Below, piece by piece: positions 9,382 to 19,900 of a stretch of DNA of 64,000 nucleotides; position 1 is the stretch's first letter, and each line of letters starts with the position of its first letter. The translations under genes and the position numbers were made by a program. Under the pieces are notes generated by a model. It was not told the DNA's origin. It did no database searches and worked only from the letters and a program-made list of their open reading frames with translations. Origin of the DNA: JACKOB01 sp024234575 (GTDB lineage Bacteria > Pseudomonadota > Gammaproteobacteria > Pseudomonadales > Oleiphilaceae); the NCBI GenBank assembly GCA_051208035.1, contig JBPJFZ010000007.1:124001-188000 (forward strand), written 5' to 3'.

Positions 9382-9888
9382 CTATTTGCGGCTTTGCGCG
9401 TGCTGATGTATCAGGCTTTCCAGATACTCAATATCCGGAATTGTGGCTACCTCATCATTGATAGCAATGTTGATCTTTTCAGCAACGCCGGTTTTATCTG
9501 ATGTGTTTTCTTCGATATTGTTGCTCTCGACTTTCACCAGCCGGGGAATGTTTTGTGTCACGAATGCGAAGAAGGCAACATCTTGATGGTGAGTGCCGAT
9601 GTTATTAATGACCGCTATACGCGGGTTCTCGCCTTTTTCACTGACCGAGCCACCATTGGCTGCTTCAAATGAAATTACCGGCAGCATCAGACCGCGCCAT
9701 GAAATTTTACCAAGATACCAATGTGGCGCATTTTCTTCAGCAATAGGGGTTTGGTAGTCCACCACCTCGGCAACCGAAACGTTTGGCAGCAGCAGCGTTT
9801 TATCTTTTACTGGAAATAGCAGACCGGGAATAATCTGTATATTTTCAACAGTCTGATTGGGGGATGGTGCTTGTTGGGTCATGGTCAT
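9382..9888 (-). CDS. chpC: CheW-like chemosensory adaptor ChpC
   Basis: This 168-residue protein has a CheW-type beta fold: GLLFPVKDKTLLLPNVSVAEVV at the start of the domain, a central WRGLMLPVISFE strand corresponding to the CheW core, and a conserved AVINNI strand. It is the last gene of the Pil-Chp cluster, directly after chpB, the place where chpC is found in Pseudomonas. ChpC is thought to be a second adaptor linking further inputs to the ChpA kinase. Sequence identity to CheW is low, so assignment rests on fold pattern plus position. Confidence 0.85.
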   Translation of the reverse strand: MTMTQQAPSPNQTVENIQIIPGLLFPVKDKTLLLPNVSVAEVVDYQTPIAEENAPHWYLGKISWRGLMLPVISFEAANGGSVSEKGENPRIAVINNIGTHHQDVAFFAFVTQNIPRLVKVESNNIEENTSDKTGVAEKINIAINDEVATIPDIEYLESLIHQHAQSRK

Positions 9889-9938
9889 TCGCCTTTAACT
9901 GAATCTGTTACTGATTTTTTGCGTGGGGAGGTGACGAA

Positions 9939-10976
9939 TTATTTCCCCAGCTCTTCCTTTTCAATAAGTTTTACCAACTCGGCTGACAGTTGCACCGGTG
10001 TTCCTGAAAAGCTGGACGAGCCAGTTGCGTTGACCGAATCAGGCATTGAGCTGTTGGCGCAAGAGGTTGATTCCTGCACCCAGATAGTTGAACCGTAAGC
10101 CTTGAGTAATGGCGCTGCAATGGCACCGTCATTGCCCATGCCGCTAAAGAAAATAGCATGGCTGCGGTTGCCGTAAAAATCAGCGACGTTTAGTAATACC
10201 TGATCAATCGAGGGGCCGTAAGGGCCTGGCCAGGGTGTCGACTTAAAGTGTATTACGCCGCTGTCATCAAAATACATTTCCTTATCAACCGGTACCAGCA
10301 GGATTTCACCATACTTTAACCGGTCACCTTCTTTCGCAATTCTTAGGCTGAAAGTTGAATGTCTTGCCAGTACCTTCGCTAGTACTTCAGAAAAATTAAC
10401 ATCAATGTGCTGGGCATAAACGAAAGCCACCGGCAACCCTTCAGGCAGGTTATCGAGAAAACTCTTAACGGCTTCTGGCCCACCTAAGGATGCACCGAGA
10501 ATCCATACCCGTTCGACACTTGCCTTACCTTCGCGCAGGGTTATCCGCGTAGGTATCCTTTCAGGTGCAGCCTCATTTGCGTCTTTATCAAGGGCATCCA
10601 GCGACTGACCAATTGCTTTGATGTTTTCGAGGTCACCAAGATGCTCTTGCAGCTTAGTAAAAAGCCGTCTTTCCCAGCGCGGATATTCGTTGCTGTGCCG
10701 TTCTGGTGCGGGCCCCAAACCAAAAAGTATGGGCACATCCATTTGCTCGAGAATTTTGTCGATAAAATCAGCACAATGATCTTCGTTTTCGACATCTAAA
10801 ATTAAGAGCGCGACGTTATTGGGTGACGAAGCTGCAGGCTGATGGCTGTCAAAGCGGTCAGGGTCACAGTTAAAAGCCACGTCCAGACCATAGCTGACAA
10901 CCGCATGCTGCAGCTGGTGTCGCTGCAGCGGGGTGTCAGAGATGATGCCAATACGTGGCTTATCTGACTCGAGCAT
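9939..10976 (-). CDS. chpB: CheB-type protein-glutamate methylesterase ChpB
   Basis: The 345-residue protein would demethylate (or deamidate) glutamates on the chemoreceptor PilJ. The catalytic Ser-His-Asp residues of CheB are visible in GASLGGPEAV, YAQHID and GMGNDGAIA. The N-terminal 110 residues look like a degenerate receiver-like domain (GIISDTPLQRHQLQHA) that lacks the usual acidic pocket pair, as is known for ChpB. Its start overlaps the chpA stop by one base (TAATG), indicating translational coupling. The partner methyltransferase PilK is encoded in the same operon. Confidence 0.92.
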   Translation of the reverse strand: MLESDKPRIGIISDTPLQRHQLQHAVVSYGLDVAFNCDPDRFDSHQPAASSPNNVALLILDVENEDHCADFIDKILEQMDVPILFGLGPAPERHSNEYPRWERRLFTKLQEHLGDLENIKAIGQSLDALDKDANEAAPERIPTRITLREGKASVERVWILGASLGGPEAVKSFLDNLPEGLPVAFVYAQHIDVNFSEVLAKVLARHSTFSLRIAKEGDRLKYGEILLVPVDKEMYFDDSGVIHFKSTPWPGPYGPSIDQVLLNVADFYGNRSHAIFFSGMGNDGAIAAPLLKAYGSTIWVQESTSCANSSMPDSVNATGSSSFSGTPVQLSAELVKLIEKEELGK

Positions 10977-13900
10977 TATCTTTTAACCAGTTTCTCTATC
11001 GTGCTGAGTAACGATTTCTCCTGGAAAGGTTTACCTAAATATTCATTCACACCAATAGACATTGCTCTGTCGCGGTGCTTTTGTCCGGTTCGAGAAGTGA
11101 TCATGACGATTGGTACATCACTTAAATTCTCATCGTGGCGGACAAAGCTGGCAACTTCAAAGCCATCCATTCGCGGCATTTCAATATCCAGAAGCATAAT
11201 ATCTGGCTTGATTTCTTGCAGTATCGACACCGCATCCACACCGTCTTTGGCGGTAATAACTTCCATGCCATTTCGTTGCAGCAGACGGGTCGTTACTTTT
11301 CGTACGGTTACCGAGTCATCAACAACCATTACGCGGGTTGGACGATAAGCTCGTTGCGGTGCTGGTGCTTCTTCTGCGGCGCTGGACTTCAGTTTAATCT
11401 GCGCAGACAGCTCGGCACGAATCAAGGCCGGTAAGTCGAGGATGACGACGACGCTACCATCACCAAGAATCGTTGCACCCGAGGCACCGAATACCGATCC
11501 AAATTGTGGGCCAAGACTTTTTACAACAATCTCGCGGCTACCCATGAGACTGTCAACTTGCAACGCCATTGACTGCTCGCCACCTCTTACGAGAATAACG
11601 GGTAATGGTAACGCCTGGCCTTGCAGCTTGGGCTTGTGTTCACTGTGCAGCAAGCTGCCAATGTAATGCAGTTTGTACTGTTTGCCAGCGTACTCATAAA
11701 GCGGCGCGTCTGGCTTATAGTATTCTTCGAGTTCGTAGGCGCTAACCCGCACAATACCTTCAATCGTATTTAATGGTATGGCATAGAAGTCTTCACCGGT
11801 ATTAACCATCAATGCCCGGTTAACCGATACAGTAAATGGTAACCTGACGGTAAACTCTGTACCTTTGCCCACTTCGGAATCAATGGCGATATTACCACCT
11901 AACTGCTTGATTTCACTGGCAACAACGTCCATGCCGACGCCTCGGCCAGATATCTGGGTAACCTTCTGCGCCGTACTGAAACCTGCCTGCATAATAAACT
12001 GCAGCACTTCGTGGTTCGACAGTTGCACATCTTTCTTGATCAGGCCTTGGGCAATTGCTTTTTGGCGAATAGCATCGACACGAATACCGGCACCATCATC
12101 TTTCATTCGCAGAACTATATCGCCCCCTTCTCTGGAGAGAGAAAGGTCAATACGTCCGGATTCTGATTTGCCTGCGGCTTTTCGGGCATCCGTTGTTTCT
12201 ATACCGTGATCGAGTGCGTTTCGCAGCATGTGCTCCAGCGGCGCAACCATTCTTTCCAGTACGTTTCTATCCATTTCACCTTCGGCGTTATGGACATCGA
12301 ATTCTACTTTCTTATGCAACTCGCCACTGATTTGACGAACGATACGGCGCAATCTTGGTACCATGGATGAGAACGGAATCATCCGTGTCTTCATCAAGCC
12401 TTCCTGCAGCTCTGTATTGACGCGTGACTGCTGTAATAAAAGCGTTTCGGCATCTCGTGACTTTTCGGAAAGCTCATCTTTCAAGTCCATCAAGTCCGAC
12501 GCACTCTCACTCAGTGCTCGTGAGAGCTGCTGAATGGAGGAGTAGCGATCCATCTCTAATGGGTCGAAATCAACGTAGTCACCGCCACCTTCGCGCTCAA
12601 CACTAAACAGTACCTGCGCTTCGGTTTCGATTTCCATTCGGCGTAACTGTTCACGCAAACGCTCGATGGTTGCGGTCATTTCTTCCAGCGTATGGCTGAA
12701 GTCACTGATTTGCTGCTCAAGGCGGCCACGTGTGATCGAGGTTTCACCGGCGAGGTTAACCAGCTCGTCTAACAGTGGTGCAGAGACGCGAATGGTTTCC
12801 TGCGATGCGGTGCGTGCCTGGTTGGACTTCTGCTGAGGTGCAGGCGGTTTTGCTGGCCCTTCGACGCGTTTCAGCATTGGAACGTTAATAGCAGCATCTG
12901 CAACAGCCGGCACAACAGGTGCTGTCTTAGGTTTCTGTTCTACAGGTCGCTCATCAGTCTCCGTAGCAGTCGAACCCTCGATAGCTGAGGTAAGGCTGTC
13001 CGCTTTTTGCTCCTCAGCATCTACTTCTGTGATCGGCAGCGTGTCGCTGGCTTTGGGTTCAGCTGAATCTGCCAAGCTCTGATAGCGCTGTCTAACCTGA
13101 TCAACCAGTACATTCAGCGCTTCAAAGCGCTGCTGCACGTTTTCTTTGAGCGAGTCGGTGTAGCTGTCACCATGTTCTCCAGCGATAACCAGAATGCTTT
13201 CAAAGCTGTGAGCCTCGTCGCCCAGTGCTTTCAGGTTTGCCAGGCGGGCACCGCCTTTAAGCGTGTGCAAGGCACGTTGCAGGTCCTGATTAAAATTCTG
13301 GTTATGGATGTCTTTTGCCCAGGAGGCTATGGAGACATCCATCGACTCGATAATTTCGTTGGCTTCTTCCAGGAAGATTTCCAGTACTTCCGAATCAGCT
13401 TCATCCAGGGGTTCATCACTCTTACTGGCACTGGTGGTGTCAAGAAGTTGCTGGATGTCTGCTAAAACAGACGCCGCACTGTTGACATCATCGCCATCAG
13501 AGAGAGACTTAATCATCTGCTGGATATCAAGCAAACCGTTTGATGTGGCGTCGAGGCAAGCTTCAGAGACTTCCAGCGCGCCATCAAGCACCTTGCCTAA
13601 TAGCCTTTCGATCAACTGACAGGTTGTTGCGATGGTGGCATTATCTGCCAGCTTGGCGCCACCCTTCAGAGTTTGAATGTGGCTCTGCAAGGTTGCCGCC
13701 AAGACCACATTGTCTGGTGTCTTCTTCCACTGGTCCATTGCCTCGTTGGCGGCATCCAGTGACTCTCTTGCTTCGTCCAGATACAGATCGAGAATATTGT
13801 CCGACTCAGTCGAGAAATTGAGATCACCACTGGTTTCATGTTCCTGAATTTCTTCCAGCTTCTGTGTCCCTTCAATCACTTTCTCACTGATTTTACCCGT

Positions 13901-16900
13901 GATTGCGCTATGTACGGCTTCAATAAGTTCTGGTGCTGGCTGTGGCGCTTCCGAATTACCGACGGCTTCCACCATCCCGGCAAGAGCGTCATGGCATTGT
14001 AGCATCAGATCAGTGATGTCTGGATTGGGGTTAATTCTGCCTTCAACAATACCTTCGAAGAGCGTTTCGAGCTCGTGTGACAGATCGCCAATGGCGCTGA
14101 TATCTGCCATGCGCGCACCACCCTTGAGGGTGTGCAGGTCTCTCTGCAATGACCCAACAATGGCTCTGTCGGCAAAATTCTCGGTCCAGGACTGTAATAA
14201 TGTTGCAGTGCTGTCAATGAGGTCGCGGGCTTCCTCAAGGAAAATTTCCGCAAGCTCAGGATCCAGCCCCTCGGCTTCTTCCGCCGCGAAGCTGTCATGG
14301 CTTGCTTCTGCGGCCTCTTCGAATGCCTCTACCTCTTCAAGCTCTGGTAACGTGTCTTCAGCGGTCAGCTCGATATCATCAGCAAGTGTCTCGGGCTCCT
14401 CTGGCAAATCTGCTTCAGGCTCAGTCGCTGCATCCTCGGCAGTGAGTTCGCTTTCAATGTCGATGAGCTCTTCTGATGATTCAACCGTGAGGCTTTCATC
14501 TGCGTCCTGGTTATCAACCTGTTCAGCACTGAACTCTTCAACGTTTGTGATTTCGACTTCCGATTCTTCGGCTTCTGTTTCTTCAACTTCAGCTGTGTCA
14601 ACATCCAGCGCTTCAGTATCGGTTTCTTCAACTTCAGCCGCATCTATGGTTGCAATGACCTGTTCTGATGAGTCTTCATCCAGGATGACCTCTTCGCCAC
14701 TCAATGCTTGCTGCAAGGCAGAAATCATTTCGGGGGCGGGGCTGACACGGCTAAATGACGCAACCTGATCAACCATTCCAGCCAATGTGTCATGACACTT
14801 CAGTGCCAGCTCGGCTAGATTTTCAGTTGGAGTCAGGCGGCCTTCAACCATGCGCTCGAAGATGTTTTCCATCTCGTGGGCAAGATCACCAATGGCGCTG
14901 ACATCAGCCATGCGAGCACCACCTTTAAGGGTGTGCAGTTCGCGTTGCAGTTCGGTCACTGGTGAAAGATCCTGAACAGATTTACGCCACTGGAATAATA
15001 ACTCACCAGTGTTGTCGATTATTTCCTGGGCTTCTTCGAGGAAAATTTCTGCCAGTTCCGGATCAAGTTCTGCGTTGGCACCGGTATCACTGTCGTCACT
15101 TAGCTCATCTTGCAAAGACGCTGATTCGAAGTCGTCTTCTGCAGTCGTTTCGAAGTTGTCTTCTGCCGTAGTAAAGTCTGCCTCGAGTGATTCTGGTAGC
15201 TCGACGCTTATTTCATCTTCAGCTTCCTCTTCAAGCAGCGGGATGTCTTCCAGGTCTGTCTCGTCAGACACCGGCTCAAGCGCTTCGATTTGCTCGTCCT
15301 GGTCGTTATCGTCTGAGGATTCTGAGAAATCAAACGTCGCCAACTCTTCTTCAGTATCCAGAGCTTCTTCGGCTTCTTGTGAGTCTTCCTCTAACAACGA
15401 TGGCTCGTCTTCCATTTCCATCAATGGAATATCGTCTAATTCTGCTTCGTCAGCATCTGTACCTAGCGTTTCTGCAATATCTGAATCTTCACTGCTAATT
15501 GCCTCCTCGAAATCGACCGTTGTCTCATCGATAGGTAATTCGGCTTCAATATCTTCTGGCTCATCATCAGTGAGAGAGAGGCTCTCTTCCTCTGTTTCAG
15601 AGGGCAAAGCCATGTCGATTTCTTCTACCGGCAATGCGGCATCAATTTCTTCAACGCTGTCAGTCGTCAGCTCGTCGCTAACGGCTTCATCAACTGTAAA
15701 GGTTTCTTCGATCTCTGCATCGTCGGTATTGCCTGCTAACAGATCTCTTAATCTGGTGATTAACTTGTTAGCGGGCTGACAGGTTTCGCCACTGGAAACG
15801 GACTCAACCATGGAAGAGAGGGCATCATGGCATTCGAGTGACAACTCAACGGCTTTATTGGTGCTGACCATACGGCCATCAACCAGTCTTTCGAAGAGGT
15901 TTTCTAATTCATGGGACAGATCGCCAATTGGGGCAATCTCAGCCATACGGGCGCCACCTTTTAGCGTATGCAGCTCGCGTTGCAACTCTTTAAGGTAAGA
16001 GCTGTCGCTCTGTTCGGTACGCCAGCTTTCAAGAAGGTCACTGGTGTTGTTGATGATATCTACCGCTTCTTCGAGGAAGATTTCTACCAGTTCAGGATCA
16101 AGGGCTAATGACAGAACAGGCTCTGTTTCTTCGCTTTCGATGGTTGGCAAGGCGTAATCTTCGGCCAGAGTCTCATCTTCTGGAAATTCCAGCGCTTCTG
16201 TTTGATCTTCTGCCTCAGGCGCATTGCCTGCGCCCATATACTGTTTAATTTGCTGCAATTGCTCGTCTGCAGCATGGCAAGGCTTGCCTGAAGCAATTTC
16301 TTCAACCATCTGCGCCAGGTGATCGTGCGAAGCCAAGAGTAAGTCGATGAGTTCAGGCTTACTTTGCAGGCGTCCATCCGCCAGACGTTCGAACAGACTT
16401 TCCAGCTCATGGGAAAGATCACCAATAGACGCTATCTCAGCAAGTCTGGCACCGCCTTTAAGTGTATGCAAAGCACGCTGCAGTTCCATTAGTGTATCTT
16501 TGTCTTGCATGTTCAGCGTTAGGCGATGCAGTAATTCGCCGGTGCTGTCGACGAGGTCATTCGCTTCTTCGAGGAAGATTTCTACCAGCTCAGGGTCGAG
16601 CATAAAGTTCGTATCTTCACTTTCCGGGGCTGTTGCATCACCCAGTTCTGCAGCGGTCGTCAAAATTTCAGGTACGTCGTCCTCGGCAGTCTCCTCCAAG
16701 GAGAGGTCTAACTCACCCAGCGCATCTTCGAGAGAAGCAATTTCTTCGTGATGGCTTTCTTCTTCAGCCTCTGTCGTTGGTGTATCCGCTTTCGCTGCGG
16801 GTTTGACCGGGCTTGGCGCCAGTGCCGCCAGTTTATCCAAAAGTGCGGGGGCAGATTGCGTTGCCAGACCTGCGGCTACCTGATCCATCTGGTTGAGCAG

Positions 16901-19900
16901 CGCTTCATGCCCTTCTTTAATGGTTTCCAGGTATTCATGGCTTGGCGCGTAATCTTCATCCCGCGCTCTCTCATAGGCTTTTTCGAGTGCGTCACTGAGT
17001 TGATGGATGTCTTTCAACCCCGCAACACGCGCACCTTGCGCCAGTGTGGTCAACTCGCCAACCAGTTTCTCCAGCTCTTCACCTGGTACGGGGTTATCCT
17101 GCCAGTGGCTAAGAATTCGCTCCGCATCAAGCAGAATATCGATGCCTTCGGTTAGGAATATGCTGATTAGCTGCGGATCTGTCTGGCTTTCGCCATCCTT
17201 TTTCCTTTCGAAGTCAGTGTGATCTGACAGCTTATCAAGCTGCAATGCCGCCAAGTCTTTGAGTAGATCATCTGACCCTTCGATGTCCGCTTGCGGATCC
17301 GTTTCGAGTTGATCAATACCTTTTTGTACGATTTCGGCAGTCTGATCGAGAATGTCTACGATCGGCTCGTCCGCCAAAATGTTGCAAGCTCGGGCATCTT
17401 TCACAAACTTTTCAATGGGTACCGCTACTTTCGCTATGGGCGTGATATTTGCTGTATTGGCACTGCCTTTAAGCGTGTGCAGGGCTCTGGAGATATTGTC
17501 ATTAAAAGCAACGGGCTCACCTTTCTCTCGCACTCGCTGCGTGAATTCTGCCAGAGTGGCGAGATGTGTTTCGGTTTCACTTTTGAATATTTCAAGCAAA
17601 ACTGGGTCAATGAGCAATGAATCATCATCTTCTTCGACCGGGGCCGCGCTGGCGGTTTTCTTGCTGGCCATGGGGGCGAGAAGTTCACCTTTCGCCAGTG
17701 CCGCACCACGCGCTATTAACTCTTCTGTGTCATGCGATGCGGGTCTGCGCTCGGCGAAATCCTGTACCATATCAGGCAGGATTTCTGTCACTTTGTTAAT
17801 CAGCGCGATGATATCTTCGTTGATGAAAACACTGCCATCAATAATCTTATTGAGGATGTTTTCAACTGCCCAGGCAATTTCACCCGCATTGGTCGCACCA
17901 ACTAGCCTGCCGCTACCTTTAAGGGTGTGGAATGCCCGGCGCAGTTCGGTAAGTGCTTCGCGGTTATCGGGGTGTGCCAGATAAGATGGCAAATATTCGT
18001 GTATCGTGGCGAGAACTTCTTCGGCTTCTTCGACAAAGATTTCAATGATCTCATCATCAATGAGATCGGCTTCGGCTTCGCTTGCTTCTTCGAATGATTC
18101 TTCGGGTTCTTCATCCGGCGTTGTCGTGACGGTTTTATAATCTATGATGTCTTCAGCTTCTTCAGCTTCTTCAGCTTCTTCAGCTTCTTCAGCTTCTTCA
18201 GCTTCTTCAGCTTCTTCAGCTTCTTCCGGCTCAACTTCCGCAACAACAGGAGCTTCAGGCTCCAGAACGGGCAACACTATTTCTGCTTCTGCTTCTGCTT
18301 CTGCTTCTGCTTCTGCTTCTGCTTCTGCTTCTGCTTCTGCTTCTGCTTCTGCTTCTGCTTCTGTCGGATCTGCTGCTTTTGGTCGCTTGGTGCCACATAT
18401 CGCTTCGGCTTCGGCAATATGGGTAGATATGTCGCTGGCGATGGTGTTGTCTTTGAACGAGGCGATTATTCCGGGCAAATCCTGAATAACGCGCGCCAAC
18501 AGGCTAAAAATTTCGCCAGATGGTTGCAGCGTTCGGTCAATCAGCCGGTTCAGCATGCTCTCAATGGACCACGCGAGATCACCAATGGTGGTTGCGCCAA
18601 CCAGTCTGCCGCTTCCTTTCAAGGTATGGAAGGCGCGTCTGAGTTCAGTCAGCGCCTGACGGTCATCAGAATCGTCTTGATACTTTGGATAGTACTCGGA
18701 AATGGTTGCCATAACCTCTTCCGCTTCTTCCACAAATATCTCGATGATTTCATCGTCTATGAGGTCTTTGTCTGTTTCTTTTTCAGCAGAACTGATAGGG
18801 GCGGCCATGGCTTCTTGAGGTGTTTGATCGGCCGTCTCGTCAACCTCGGTGTAGGTTGGTGCTTCGCCGGCGGGGAAGCCAAGTGTCGCGACGCTTTCTT
18901 CGGCGACCGCGAGAATCATGTCATTGTCATGGCTGCCGTCGGATAAACGTTCAAGATAGTATTCGATACTGGTGATGGCATCTGCCAGGGTGTCGAGCTG
19001 CTTCCAGTCTGGCGTTTTATTGCTCTCTATCAGCACTTTCTTAATGAACTGTACACATGACTCGAGTAGGGCGGAGGCTTTATCCAGAGGGATAATTTGT
19101 AAACCACCCCGAATAGAGGTCAGCAATTCAGGAACCGGTGCAATTTCGGTTTTGTCCCAATGGGAGGCAATGTAGTTAACGATATGAGTCTTTGCTTGCT
19201 CCAGACCGTTTTTAGCTTCACGCAATACCGCATCATGGGCGCTTTCGACCTGACCAGGGTGAACTTTCGATAATTCACCATCTTCAGAATCTTTCTTGGC
19301 CATGGTGCCTGGGTGATCTTCAGCCAAGCCAGTTAACGTGGCCTCAACGTAAAGAAGTGCCCCTGCAATATCCATGATGACGTTGTCGTCTGGTGTTTCA
19401 CTAGCGTCTAGATGACGTTGGATGATCGCTGTTTGATCATCCAAAACACGTCGAGGTACACCAAGACCGAGAACTGCCATGGTGTTGCTGATTTGTCGTA
19501 AGCCAGGAACGAGTTCTGCCAAATCCTCCACACTGCGGAATTCACCACGCACAAAAAGATCAAGTTGATCTTTAATACGTGCGAGTTCTTCGTTAAGCGC
19601 GATGACCACAGATGACAATGTGTCTTTGCCCGGGCCGCGAATGCGCTGACGCTCTTCATCTATTTCAGCATCAGTCAGGAGTGCTTTGTCCAGCTCGTAG
19701 ACTTTGCGGATAAGGTCGATTTTTTCATTGCTGTATTCAGTTTTTGCGATGTAATACAAGATGTTCTTGAGCAGGTCTTCCGGGATAGGCTTAACCAGAA
19801 TGTCATTATGCTCATCGACCAGCTTTTTCAGTTCATGCTCAACTTCACGTAAGACATGCTTCACCGCTGAAGACAGTGCCAACTTGTTTTCAATAATTTG

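Noticed and set aside
13899..14768. A 289-codon open frame on the plus strand inside chpA, rich in Ser and Ala
   Set aside because: It lies antisense to the ChpA coding sequence, and its Ser/Ala composition is the mirror of the Glu/Ala-rich linkers. No ribosome-binding site or domain is visible.
15009..15779. A 256-codon Ser-rich plus-strand frame inside chpA
   Set aside because: It is another shadow of the acidic linkers of ChpA with repetitive composition and no protein-like pattern.
18151..18360. Regular short repeats that might be taken for a CRISPR array
   Set aside because: The units are 6 and 9 bases, contiguous without spacers, and in frame in chpA, so they are coding microsatellites.
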